DNA of 64,000 nucleotides from Microbacterium croceum (GTDB taxonomy: Bacteria; Actinomycetota; Actinomycetes; Actinomycetales; Microbacteriaceae): NCBI RefSeq assembly GCF_023091245.1, contig NZ_JAHWXN010000001.1, positions 1,922,001 to 1,986,000 of the forward strand, given 5' to 3'. The notes under the pieces were generated by a model that searched no databases, was not told the origin of the DNA, and worked only from the letters and a program-made list of their open reading frames with translations. Shown one piece after another: positions 8,872 through 16,710 of the stretch. The number at the start of each line of letters is the position of its first letter. Within the stretch, counting starts at the first letter, position 1. The position numbers were made by a program, and so were the translations under genes.

Positions 8872-8905
8872 AGAAGGCCCGGATCCTTGCGGATCCGGGC
8901 CTTCT
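8872..8905 (-). terminator. Terminator of the tRNA gene
   Basis: Perfect 15-bp stem (8872-8886 with 8891-8905) with a 4-nt loop, starting 15 nt past the tRNA 3' end on the minus strand. Being symmetrical, it could also stop readthrough from the plus strand. Confidence 0.85.
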
Positions 8906-8920
8906 TGTGTCGCATTCTCG

Positions 8921-8994
8921 TTGCGGGGACAGGATTTGAACCTGCGACCTCCGGGTTATGAGCCCGGCGAGCTACCGAACTGCTCCACCCCGCG
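8921..8994 (-). tRNA. Initiator tRNA-fMet (CAT anticodon)
   Basis: On the minus strand the sequence folds as a 74-nt cloverleaf without an encoded CCA. The anticodon loop is CTCATAA, closed by three consecutive G:C pairs (GGG/CCC), and position 1 is a C facing A72, unpaired; both are hallmarks of the initiator. The T-loop is GGTTCAAATCC. A -10-like TAGGTT lies upstream (about 9009-9014, minus strand), and a strong hairpin terminates the transcript. Confidence 0.97.
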
Positions 8995-9073
8995 GCACAA
9001 GAGATAACCTAACACGGATTTCGGGAGTGCGCGAATCGAGAGGTCGGCGCGGGGATGGGGGAGGATGAGGAGC

Positions 9074-9883
9074 ATGTCCGAGCGCTCCGCCGTCCCCGTA
9101 GCCGTCTGCCAGTTCGCGCCGTCCGCCTCGCGAGCCGACAATCTGGAGCGCATCACCGTCCTCGCCGCGGAGGCAGCGGGGCGCGGTGCACGACTGATCG
9201 TCTTCCCCGAGTACGCGAGCTATTTCGTCGATCCGATGGATGACAGTCTCGCGGCGAACGCCGAGACACTCGACGGCGACTTCGTGGCGACGCTCACCGC
9301 CGTGGCGGGGGAGTACGGGGTCGTGATCGTCGCGGGACTCGTGGAGCGGGCATCCGACGATCACCGCGTCCGCAACGCCGTCGTCGCCGTGCGCGGAGAC
9401 GGGATGCTCGCGGTGTACCGCAAGCAGCACCTGTACGACGCGTTCGGCCAGGCCGAGTCGGAGTGGGTCGAACCCGGCGACGTCGGCACCGCGGTGACGT
9501 TCGAGCTGGGCGGCGTGCGGTTCGGACTGATGACGTGCTACGACCTGCGATTCCCCGAGGTCGCCCGCACGCTGATGGATGCGGGGGCCGATGTGCTCGT
9601 GGTTCCGGCGGAGTGGGTCAGGGGTCCGCTCAAGGAGCACCACTGGACCACGCTGCTCGCCGCGCGGGCGATCGAGAACACCGCATATGTCGTCGCAGCC
9701 GACCACCCGGCACCGATCGGCGTGGGGCACTCGCAGATCATCGATCCGCAGGGTGTCGTGCTCGCCGGTGTCGGCGTGGCGGAGGGCATCGCGATCGGGG
9801 TCGTCGACCGCGAGGCGATCACACGTGTGCGTGCGACGAACCCATCGCTGCGGGTCCGCAGATACGCCGTCGTGCCGCGCTGA
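9074..9883 (+). CDS. Carbon-nitrogen hydrolase (nitrilase/omega-amidase-like)
   Basis: A 269-residue nitrilase-superfamily protein with the full catalytic triad: Glu46 (FPEYASYF), Lys117 (YRKQHLYDAFG) and Cys155 (MTCYDLRFPE). The YDLRFPE context points to the Nit/omega-amidase branch (deaminated glutathione or alpha-keto amides) rather than true nitrilases; the exact substrate is open. ATG 9074 is preferred to the in-frame ATG 9065: GAGGAT lies 7 nt before 9074, and a G-rich ribosome-site-like run sits 9 nt away. It converges on the aminotransferase gene with 9 nt between stops. An omega-amidase beside an aminotransferase is a common pairing, since the amidase clears alpha-keto-acid amides. 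Confidence 0.88.
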   Translation: MSERSAVPVAVCQFAPSASRADNLERITVLAAEAAGRGARLIVFPEYASYFVDPMDDSLAANAETLDGDFVATLTAVAGEYGVVIVAGLVERASDDHRVRNAVVAVRGDGMLAVYRKQHLYDAFGQAESEWVEPGDVGTAVTFELGGVRFGLMTCYDLRFPEVARTLMDAGADVLVVPAEWVRGPLKEHHWTTLLAARAIENTAYVVAADHPAPIGVGHSQIIDPQGVVLAGVGVAEGIAIGVVDREAITRVRATNPSLRVRRYAVVPR

Positions 9884-9892
9884 GGGCCGCCC

Positions 9893-11095
9893 TCAGCGTC
9901 CCAGTACCGCGAGGCGGGATACGGCCTCTTCGAGCACCTCGACGCGCTTGCACGCGGCGAATCGGATGAGCCCGGAGTACTCGTCGCGGCGTGCTTCCGA
10001 GACGAAGGCCGTCAGCGGGATCGCGACGACGCCCACCCGGTCCGGCAGAGCCCTGCAGAAGGCTGCGGCGTCCGCGCCACCGACTGGCGTCGCGTCGGCG
10101 ACGGTGAAGTAGCCGCCTTCCGGGGCGATCACGCCGAATCCTGCGGCACGGAGCCCCGCGCCGAGGAGCTCGTGCTTGCGGGCCAGCGCGGCGGAGGCGC
10201 CATCGAAGAACGAATCGTCCAGGCGCAGTCCCACCGTGATCGCGGGCTGGAACGGCGAGCCGTTGACGTACGTCAGGTACTGCTTGATCGTCAGCACCGC
10301 CGTGATCAGGTCGGCCGGGCCGTGCACCCACCCGATCTTCCAGCCGGTCGCCGAGAACGTCTTGCCGGCCGACGAGATCGTCAGCGTGCGGGCGGCCGCT
10401 CCGGGGAGAGTGGCGATCGGCGTGTGCGGGGCGCGGAACGCCAGATGCTCATAGACCTCATCGGTCACGATGATCGCGTCGTGCTGATTCGCCAGCCGCA
10501 CGATCTCCGCGAGCACCTCTGTTCGGAACACCGCGCCCGTGGGGTTGTGCGGGTCGTTGATCAGGATGATCCGGGTGCGATCCGTCACCGTTGCGGCGAG
10601 CTGATCCAGGTCGGGCTGGAAATCCGGTGCGCGCAGCGGCACGGTCCGCAGCGTCGCGCCCGCGAGGGCCGCCGCAGCAGCATAGGAGTCGTAGTAGGGC
10701 TCGAAGACGACCACTTCGTCATCCGGGCCGTCGATGAGGGCGAGGAGCGTCGCGGTCAGAGCCTCCGTCGCTCCGGCGGTGACGATGATCTCGCGCTCCG
10801 GGTCGACCTGCAGCCCGTAGAAACGCTGCTGGTGCTCGCTGATCGCCGCAAGAAGATCGGGGATGCCGCGCCCCGGCGGGTACTGATTCGCACCGTTCGC
10901 GATCGCCGCCCGCGCCGCTTCGAGCACTTCGGCGGGGCCATCCTCATCGGGGAACCCCTGACCGAGGTTGATGGCCCCGGTTCTGGCCGCTGCCGCAGAC
11001 ATCTCTGCGAAGATGGTGGGTGCGACTGCTCCGTCGCTCGAGAGCAGGCCGGCGCCCGCTGCGGTGCGGCGCCATGCGCCCGGGACGACACTCAT
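9893..11095 (-). CDS. Class I/II PLP aminotransferase (DapC / methionine aminotransferase-like)
   Basis: A 400-residue fold-type I aminotransferase. INLGQGFPDEDGP near residues 42-54 and NQYPPGRGIPDL near 70-81 resemble the actinobacterial protein annotated as N-succinyldiaminopimelate aminotransferase DapC and also YbdL/kynurenine-type enzymes. The PLP lysine is Lys245 in SSAGKTFSATGWKIGW; NDPHNPTGAVF and the C-terminal arginine region (SGLIRFAAC) are intact. The ATG at 11095 was chosen because TAGCCT sits 7 nt upstream; the frame remains open further upstream but only as antisense of the HtrA gene. Substrate cannot be fixed from sequence: diaminopimelate, methionine or glutamine remain possible. 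Confidence 0.85.
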   Translation of the reverse strand: MSVVPGAWRRTAAGAGLLSSDGAVAPTIFAEMSAAAARTGAINLGQGFPDEDGPAEVLEAARAAIANGANQYPPGRGIPDLLAAISEHQQRFYGLQVDPEREIIVTAGATEALTATLLALIDGPDDEVVVFEPYYDSYAAAAALAGATLRTVPLRAPDFQPDLDQLAATVTDRTRIILINDPHNPTGAVFRTEVLAEIVRLANQHDAIIVTDEVYEHLAFRAPHTPIATLPGAAARTLTISSAGKTFSATGWKIGWVHGPADLITAVLTIKQYLTYVNGSPFQPAITVGLRLDDSFFDGASAALARKHELLGAGLRAAGFGVIAPEGGYFTVADATPVGGADAAAFCRALPDRVGVVAIPLTAFVSEARRDEYSGLIRFAACKRVEVLEEAVSRLAVLGR

Positions 11096-11102
11096 GAACA
11101 AC

Positions 11103-11108
11103 AGGCTA
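11103..11108 (-). promoter_or_regulatory. Leaderless -10 (TAGCCT) for the aminotransferase
   Basis: TAGCCT on the minus strand with a 7-nt gap to the ATG at 11095, the same geometry as at many other operon heads here. Confidence 0.6.
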
Positions 11109-11195
11109 AGGCCATAGGGGAAACTCACCTTCGCCATAAGAAACGCACAGACATGGGGAGCAGTCTGAGGGAGCGTTGTTGAAGGAGCACACACC

Positions 11196-12794
11196 ATGAA
11201 CGAAGACAACACCCACGACCACTCGGCACCCGACGTGCCGCCCACCGAGGTCGCAGGGGTCGCCGGCACACCGGCGTCCGATGCGTCCGCTGACATCACC
11301 GTCGATCCGGTCGCATCGGTCCAGGAGCCGACATCCGCTCCGGCCGCCGCCGGGCATGAGGTCCCGTCGACGTTCACGTCCCCGGCAGCAGCCCCCGTGC
11401 CGCTGCCCCCGGTCCCGTCGACGCCCCAGCCGTTCACGGCGCCGGCATCCACCGCGACGTCGTCCGGCGCTGCCTTCGGCATCCACAACGATGCATCGGC
11501 GACTCACCCCACCCAGCCGTTCGCGGGCACGCTCCCGCTCGGTGCCTCCTTTACGGCCGGAGATGCGGCACCCGGTGCCTCGAAGGTCAAAGACGCGAAG
11601 CCCCGTGGCGGTGTGAAGATCGCGGCACTCGTCGTGGCCGCCGCTCTGGTCGGCGGTGTCGCCGGATTCGGCGGAGGCGCGATCTGGAACGCCGTCGGGA
11701 ACTCGCCGTCGACGGGAGTCGCCGCCGGCCCGGAGACGGTCACCGTCAACAACCCCGGATCCGTCAACGAGACCACGGCGGTCGCCAGCAAGGCGCTGCC
11801 GTCGGTCGTCACGATCGAGGTGGCGGGCTCCAACGAGGCGGGTAGCGGCTCGGGCGTCATCATCAGCGATGACGGCTACGTGCTCACGAACACGCACGTC
11901 GTGACCCTCGGCGGTGCGGTGGCTGATCCCACGATCCGCGTCACCACCTCGGACGGACACATCTACGAGGCGACGGTCGTCGGCACGGACCCGATCTACG
12001 ACCTCGCCGTCATCAAGCTCAAGGACGCCAAGGGCCTCACGCCGATCGATTTCGCGGACTCGTCGAAGCTCAACGTCGGTGACACCGCCGTCGCTCTCGG
12101 CGCGCCTCTCGGACTCGCGAATTCCGTGACGACCGGAATCGTCAGTGCGCTGAACCGCAGCATCCAGATCGCCTCCTCGGCTCTGCCCGACTCCAGTTCC
12201 CAGGACGCCCCGCAGGAGCAGGCTCCCGGAGAGGGCGAGCAGGGCCCGTTCCAGTTCGATCTCCCCGGCTCCGGCCAGCAGCAGAGCAGCGACTCGATCT
12301 CGATCGCCGTGATACAGACAGATGCCGCGATCAACCACGGCAACTCGGGTGGAGCGCTCGTCAACAGCAAGGGCGAATTGATCGGCATCAACGTCGCGAT
12401 CGCCAGCTCCGGCAACTCCGAGGAGTCCGGCTCGATCGGTGTCGGATTCTCGATCCCGTCGAACATCGCCAAGCGCGTCTCGGACGAGATCATCGCCGAC
12501 GGCGCCGCGACGCACGGCCTGCTCGGAGCCTCGGTGCGTGATGCGTCCTCGGTCGAAGGTGCCGTCGTCTCCGGCGCCTACATCGCCGAGGTCACGGACG
12601 GCGGTGCGGCGAAGCAGGGTGGATTGAAGGCGGATGACGTCGTGACCGCCTTCAACGGAGTGCCGATCACGAGCGCCACCGACCTCACCGCGCAGGTGCG
12701 GGCCGCGGCGGCCGGCAGCCAGGCCACTGTCACGTACAACCGCGGGGGCAAGGAGTTCGAGGCGGAGGTCACGCTCGGCGAACTCGCCGGCTGA
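11196..12794 (+). CDS. HtrA/DegP-type serine protease with PDZ domain
   Basis: A 532-residue protein. The cytoplasmic N-terminus (about 135 residues) is Pro/Ala/Thr-rich and low-complexity, followed by one membrane helix (about 141-165). The trypsin-like domain has His234 (LTNTHVV), Asp269 (IYDLAVIKL) and Ser384 (HGNSGGALVN). A Gln/Ser-rich insertion (about 330-365) lies between Asp and Ser, and a PDZ domain closes the protein (GGAAKQGGLKADDVVTAFNG). It should act outside the membrane in envelope protein quality control. AAGGAG about 8 nt before the ATG shows a normal leadered start, unlike most neighbours. It is divergent from the aminotransferase over 100 bp. Confidence 0.93.
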   Translation: MNEDNTHDHSAPDVPPTEVAGVAGTPASDASADITVDPVASVQEPTSAPAAAGHEVPSTFTSPAAAPVPLPPVPSTPQPFTAPASTATSSGAAFGIHNDASATHPTQPFAGTLPLGASFTAGDAAPGASKVKDAKPRGGVKIAALVVAAALVGGVAGFGGGAIWNAVGNSPSTGVAAGPETVTVNNPGSVNETTAVASKALPSVVTIEVAGSNEAGSGSGVIISDDGYVLTNTHVVTLGGAVADPTIRVTTSDGHIYEATVVGTDPIYDLAVIKLKDAKGLTPIDFADSSKLNVGDTAVALGAPLGLANSVTTGIVSALNRSIQIASSALPDSSSQDAPQEQAPGEGEQGPFQFDLPGSGQQQSSDSISIAVIQTDAAINHGNSGGALVNSKGELIGINVAIASSGNSEESGSIGVGFSIPSNIAKRVSDEIIADGAATHGLLGASVRDASSVEGAVVSGAYIAEVTDGGAAKQGGLKADDVVTAFNGVPITSATDLTAQVRAAAAGSQATVTYNRGGKEFEAEVTLGELAG

Positions 12795-12818
12795 CGCCTC
12801 GGAGAACAGAGATGGACG

Positions 12819-12845
12819 CCACCCCGCGATAGGCTCGCGGGGTGG
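12819..12845. promoter_or_regulatory. Inverted repeat enclosing a leaderless -10 (TAGGCT, 12830-12835)
   Basis: A perfect 10-bp inverted repeat, CCACCCCGCG (12819-12828) and CGCGGGGTGG (12836-12845), has a 7-nt centre containing almost all of the TAGGCT hexamer. The hexamer lies 6 nt before GTG 12842, so the right arm includes the start codon. It can be read as the terminator of the HtrA gene, as an operator over the promoter, or both. Confidence 0.6.
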
Positions 12846-14095
12846 CGTCCTTCTCTTTCGGCACCGGCAATGCGGCCAAGCTGCTCCGGATCCCGTTGTA
12901 TGCCGTCGGACGCATGGGCACGATCCTCGTTCCCCGAGGCCAGCGCTGGGTCTTCGGCTGCGGCGCGGGTGTCGGCGATGGGGCTCTGGCACTGCAGCGA
13001 CATGCGGCGGCGGCTGGGCATGACACGCTCTGGCTCACATCGTCGGAACGCGAGGATCTCGATGCCGCCGCCCTCGGGATCCGTACTGTGCGCAAGAGCG
13101 GACTGCGGGGCTGGTGGGCGACGGCACGCGCCGGCGTGATCGTGGTGACGCACGGGCTCGGCGACGTCAACCGGTACGCCGATTCGGGAGCGTTCGTGGT
13201 GCAGCTGTGGCACGGCATCCCTCTCAAGCGCATCGGGCTGGACTCGCCTGCCACGACGCAGGTGCCGCCCGTGCCCGGCGCACCGTTGCTGCGACGACTG
13301 GTCGCCTTCCTGTATCGCAACGCGGCGCGGCGCATTCGTGTGCTCCCCGCTGCCTCGCACCGCTCTCGGGGCCGCCTGGAGTCGGCCTTCGACCTGCACG
13401 ATGATCGCGTGATCGTGACGGGAGAGCCGCGTGTCGACGTCCTCTCCGCAGGGTCGGCCGAAGCGCGGCGCGAACGTGCCGACGAGATCCTCCGCGACCG
13501 TCTGGAGGGAACCGCCGGCGCATCGCGCACGATCCTCTACGCACCCACCTGGCGCGATGGTGCGGCTGACCCTGCGGTGCCCACCGCCGAGGAGTGGGTC
13601 CAGATCATCCGCGTGCTCGAGCAGTACGACGCTCTGCTCCTCGTCAGATCGCACCCGCTGGGAGAGGGGGGCTATGCGCCCGCGCTGCCGAGCCGCCGAG
13701 TGCGGATGCTGGGCGCATCCGTGCTCTCTGACGTCACCCCGGTGCTGCCGGCCGTCGACATTCTGATCACCGACTACTCGTCGCTCGCCTTCGACGTCGG
13801 GCTCCTGGCGATGCCCGTGCTGTTCCTGGCGCCCGACGCCGTGGAGTATGCGCGCACCAGAGGCTTCTACGGCAGGTTCGAGGACGTCGCCGGTGACGAT
13901 GCGGCCGAGACCTGGGGCGGACTGCTCTCACAGCTGGAGGAACTCCTCACCAGCACGGACGCGTTCGCGTCGCGATCCGCCCGTTCCGCTACGCTCAGCG
14001 CGGAGATGCACGCGTACCGCGACGGACGCAACACCCGCCGGGTGTATCAGGCAATCCGTGCGCGGGGCATCCCGGCGCCGAAGGGAGCAGCATGA
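12842..14095 (+). CDS. CDP-glycerol glycerophosphotransferase family protein (TagB/TagF-like)
   Basis: A 417-residue, single-domain teichoic-acid-type transferase. Family motifs: VVQLWHGIPLKRIGLD near the middle, LYAPTWRDG, VRSHPLGE and the C-terminal ITDYSSLAFDVGLL. Such enzymes transfer glycerol- or ribitol-phosphate (or related polyol-P) from CDP-polyol to a lipid-linked or growing teichoic acid at the inner face of the membrane. The length suits a primase (TagB) or a short polymerase; which one is not clear. The next gene starts inside its stop (ATGA), so the two form one translation unit. The GTG start fits the leaderless promoter spacing. Confidence 0.9.
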   Translation: MASFSFGTGNAAKLLRIPLYAVGRMGTILVPRGQRWVFGCGAGVGDGALALQRHAAAAGHDTLWLTSSEREDLDAAALGIRTVRKSGLRGWWATARAGVIVVTHGLGDVNRYADSGAFVVQLWHGIPLKRIGLDSPATTQVPPVPGAPLLRRLVAFLYRNAARRIRVLPAASHRSRGRLESAFDLHDDRVIVTGEPRVDVLSAGSAEARRERADEILRDRLEGTAGASRTILYAPTWRDGAADPAVPTAEEWVQIIRVLEQYDALLLVRSHPLGEGGYAPALPSRRVRMLGASVLSDVTPVLPAVDILITDYSSLAFDVGLLAMPVLFLAPDAVEYARTRGFYGRFEDVAGDDAAETWGGLLSQLEELLTSTDAFASRSARSATLSAEMHAYRDGRNTRRVYQAIRARGIPAPKGAA

Positions 14096-15528
14096 CAACG
14101 GCCCGAATCGATGAGGCGGCGGAGTCGCTGGTCATCGCAGGCATCGGGCAGCGTCCGTCCGGCGCACTTCTGGTCGGTCCCCGCGCCCGTGTGGAGGCGC
14201 GCGTCACCGGGGGCGGCAAGACCTGGAAGGCCTCGTTCCCGCTCGAGGCTGCGCGCTGGGGCGGGCCGGCGCTCCCGTTGCCCGCGGGAGAGTACGAACT
14301 GCGCATCGACGATCTCTCCTTGGACGAGGTCGCGGTGCCCCCGACATTGCTCCCCGGTGTTCGTGTCACGGTCGACGGCCCGCGGGTGAGCATCGCCGCT
14401 CCGATCGACCCTGTCTATGAGACGCCCGAAGGACAGTCGACGCTCGAGGAGCGCTACGTCGCCCAAGCCGGCGGCACAGAGAACGCGGTGTTCTTCGAGA
14501 GCTTCTACGGACGCAGTGTCGGGTGCAATCCGCAGGCGATCGATCGTGAGATCGCCGCGCGCGCCCCCGGTGTACGCCGTTACTGGAGTGTTGTGGACCT
14601 GTCCGTAGCCGTCCCCGATGGCGCGATCGCCGTGGTCGAAGGTAGTCCGGAGTGGTGGCGCGCACGCGGTGCGGCTCGACTGCTCGTCGTCAACGACTGG
14701 CTACGCCGTCGCTTCTCGCGCAAGCCGGGGCAGAAGGTGGTGCAGACCTGGCACGGAACGCCGCTCAAGCGCCTCGCACTGCATCGGCCGGGGTTCGACC
14801 TGCGGCGGATGGCAGCAGTGATCAAGGAGTCCCGCCGCTGGGATGTGCTGCTCGCGCAGAACCCGTACTCGGCTCGCATCCTGAAGAAGGCCTACGCGTT
14901 CTTCGGACGCCCGATCTGGGTCGAGGGCTATCCGCGCAACGACGCGCTCGTGACGGGAGATGGCGCCGCGATCCGCGCGGCGCTGGGCATCGCAGAGGGC
15001 GAACGAGTTCTCCTCTACGCCCCCACATGGCGAGACGATCGCCGCGAGATGGTCGATTTCATCGACCCGGAGCTCCTGGCGGTGCAGGCCGACGCCGTCG
15101 TGCTCGTGCGCGGACATTCCCGTACGCTCTCGCAGGGGCACGATCATGACGGCGCACGGGTGATCGATGTCACGGGGTACCCCGAGACCGCGCAGTTGCT
15201 CCTGGCGGCTGATGCCCTGATCACCGACTACTCCTCGGTGATGTTCGACTTCAGCGTCACCGGTAAGCCCATGTACTTCCTGGTGCCCGACCTCGCGCAC
15301 TACCGCGGCGAGCTTCGGGGTTTCTACTTCGACCTCGCAGAACGAGCACCGGGACCGCTCGTCAGCACTCAGGACGAACTCGCCGCCGCGCTCTCAGATC
15401 CGGAGCACGAGAGCACCTATCAGGCGCAGTACGGAGCCTGGACGGCGAAGTTCAATGCACGCGACGACGGTCACGCGGCACGGCGCGTCGTCGACCGCAT
15501 CCTGGATCAGGGATTCCTGACGCGCTGA
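14092..15528 (+). CDS. CDP-glycerol glycerophosphotransferase family protein, second copy
   Basis: 478 residues. The N-terminal ~130 residues form an extra beta-rich domain (PAGEYELRIDDLSL), absent from the upstream copy. The transferase part has VVQTWHGTPLKRLALH, LLAQNPYSARILKKAY, LLYAPTWRDDRREM, VRGHSRTLSQG and LITDYSSVMFDFSV, all typical of TagF-like polymerases. Its start overlaps the first copy's stop by 4 nt, so the pair probably act sequentially, for example primase then polymerase. No CDP-glycerol synthase (TagD/TarI) is visible in the window, so the precursor must come from elsewhere. Confidence 0.9.
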   Translation: MTTARIDEAAESLVIAGIGQRPSGALLVGPRARVEARVTGGGKTWKASFPLEAARWGGPALPLPAGEYELRIDDLSLDEVAVPPTLLPGVRVTVDGPRVSIAAPIDPVYETPEGQSTLEERYVAQAGGTENAVFFESFYGRSVGCNPQAIDREIAARAPGVRRYWSVVDLSVAVPDGAIAVVEGSPEWWRARGAARLLVVNDWLRRRFSRKPGQKVVQTWHGTPLKRLALHRPGFDLRRMAAVIKESRRWDVLLAQNPYSARILKKAYAFFGRPIWVEGYPRNDALVTGDGAAIRAALGIAEGERVLLYAPTWRDDRREMVDFIDPELLAVQADAVVLVRGHSRTLSQGHDHDGARVIDVTGYPETAQLLLAADALITDYSSVMFDFSVTGKPMYFLVPDLAHYRGELRGFYFDLAERAPGPLVSTQDELAAALSDPEHESTYQAQYGAWTAKFNARDDGHAARRVVDRILDQGFLTR

Positions 15529-15572
15529 CGGCGCAAACGGCGATGCCGTCCTCAGCTGAGGCGGTTCCGGGA

Positions 15573-16643
15573 TCAGGGAAGAGGCGTGTTCCGCGAGCCG
15601 AGCCGCGAGGCATCCACCGTGTCGCGCGCGCCGCGCAGCACGCCGCCAAGGAACCCGAAACCCCACGCCAGATGCATGGTCGGGAGCACGAGCAGCGTCC
15701 AGAGGCGCTGGCGTACCCCGCCACCGCCGGGGGCGAGGGCGACCGCGAACACGAGCAGCGCATAGGCGACGAGCGGGAGGTAGATCGCGGCAGCGACCAG
15801 CGCGGCCGTCCCGGAGAGCACGCCCGTCAGCTGCAACACGCCGATCACGATCGCGACCGCGACGATGAGCACGAGCGCAGGCGGCGCGAAGAAGCGCAGG
15901 CCGTTGCGCCGGCCGAAGCGGCGCACCAGTTCGCCGCGCCACGCGCCGGTCGCTCGGAACTGGCGCGCCAGCCGCAGCCAACTCTCGCGGGGCCAATAGG
16001 TGACGGAGAGAGCGGGATCGAACCAGACCAGGTGGCCGGCCTGGCGGATGCGGAGATTCAGCTCCCAATCCTCCCCGCGGCGGATGGTCTCGTCGAACAG
16101 TCCGACCTCGTCGAGCACGTCGCGACGCATCACGCCGAGGTATGCCGATTCGGCCTCGCTCTCGCGCGCGCCACCGTGGTACGCCCCTCCACCCAGGCCG
16201 ACGGGGGAGTTGTAGAGACGGGCGACGGCCTTCTGGAACGGCGTCCGTCCTTCCGCGTGCATGACTCCGCCCACGTTGGCGGCGCCGGTGCGGTCGAGGG
16301 TGCGCAGCGCACGGGCGGCGTACCCCGGCGATAGCTCGGAGTGGGCGTCCACCCGGATGATCGTCGGGTACCGGCTGGCGCGGATGGCTGCATTCAAGCC
16401 GACAGGGATGTGGGCGGCCGGGTTGTCCACGAGCCGGATGCGGTCGTCGACGGCGGCGAGGGACCGGGCGAGCTCGGTGGTGCCGTCTGTCGAGGGCCCG
16501 AGCGCGAGAACCAGCTCCGCGGGACCGTCGAGATCCTGCGCGAGCACGGACTCCACGGCATGCTGCAGGTAGGCGCGTTCGTTGAGGACAGGCATGACGA
16601 AGGACACTCCCGTCACCGTCCCTCTGGGTTCACTGTCCTGCAC
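15573..16643 (-). CDS. GT2 glycosyltransferase with C-terminal membrane segments (ExoA-like)
   Basis: 356 residues. The GT-A domain shows VSFVMPVLNERAYL, a DAHSE metal/nucleotide site in place of the usual DxD, and RRGEDWELNLRI as the catalytic-base loop. Three or four hydrophobic segments follow residue ~245, as in succinoglycan ExoA-type transferases. The CATGAT hexamer 6 nt before the GTG at 16643 supports that start. It converges on the second TagF-like gene and is divergent from the third, so it sits inside the teichoic-acid-like module on the opposite strand. A role in adding side-chain sugars to that polymer is inference. Confidence 0.85.
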   Translation of the reverse strand: MQDSEPRGTVTGVSFVMPVLNERAYLQHAVESVLAQDLDGPAELVLALGPSTDGTTELARSLAAVDDRIRLVDNPAAHIPVGLNAAIRASRYPTIIRVDAHSELSPGYAARALRTLDRTGAANVGGVMHAEGRTPFQKAVARLYNSPVGLGGGAYHGGARESEAESAYLGVMRRDVLDEVGLFDETIRRGEDWELNLRIRQAGHLVWFDPALSVTYWPRESWLRLARQFRATGAWRGELVRRFGRRNGLRFFAPPALVLIVAVAIVIGVLQLTGVLSGTAALVAAAIYLPLVAYALLVFAVALAPGGGGVRQRLWTLLVLPTMHLAWGFGFLGGVLRGARDTVDASRLGSRNTPLP

Positions 16644-16649
16644 CTCTCG

Positions 16650-16655
16650 ATCATG
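16650..16655 (-). promoter_or_regulatory. Putative leaderless -10 (CATGAT)
   Basis: CATGAT on the minus strand, 6 nt before GTG 16643; part of a 67-bp gap that also holds the divergent promoter at 16699. Confidence 0.45.
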
Positions 16656-16698
16656 TCACGGAGGGGGTACCGCTGCCTGGCACTTCCATGGGCCGACG

Positions 16699-16704
16699 TA
16701 TCCT
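16699..16704 (+). promoter_or_regulatory. Leaderless -10 (TATCCT)
   Basis: TATCCT lies 6 nt before ATG 16711. The intervening GGAGGG looks like a Shine-Dalgarno but is directly adjacent to this ATG; it could instead serve the in-frame ATG at 16720. Confidence 0.55.
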
Positions 16705-16710
16705 GGAGGG

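Noticed and set aside
11096-11488. N-terminal extension of the aminotransferase
   Set aside because: It reads antisense to the HtrA N-terminus; TAGCCT-N7-ATG and conserved start at 11095 are better.
15550-15561. Palindrome CCTCAGCTGAGG between convergent TagF-like and GT2 genes
   Set aside because: No loop is left for a stable hairpin and no second element; probably chance.
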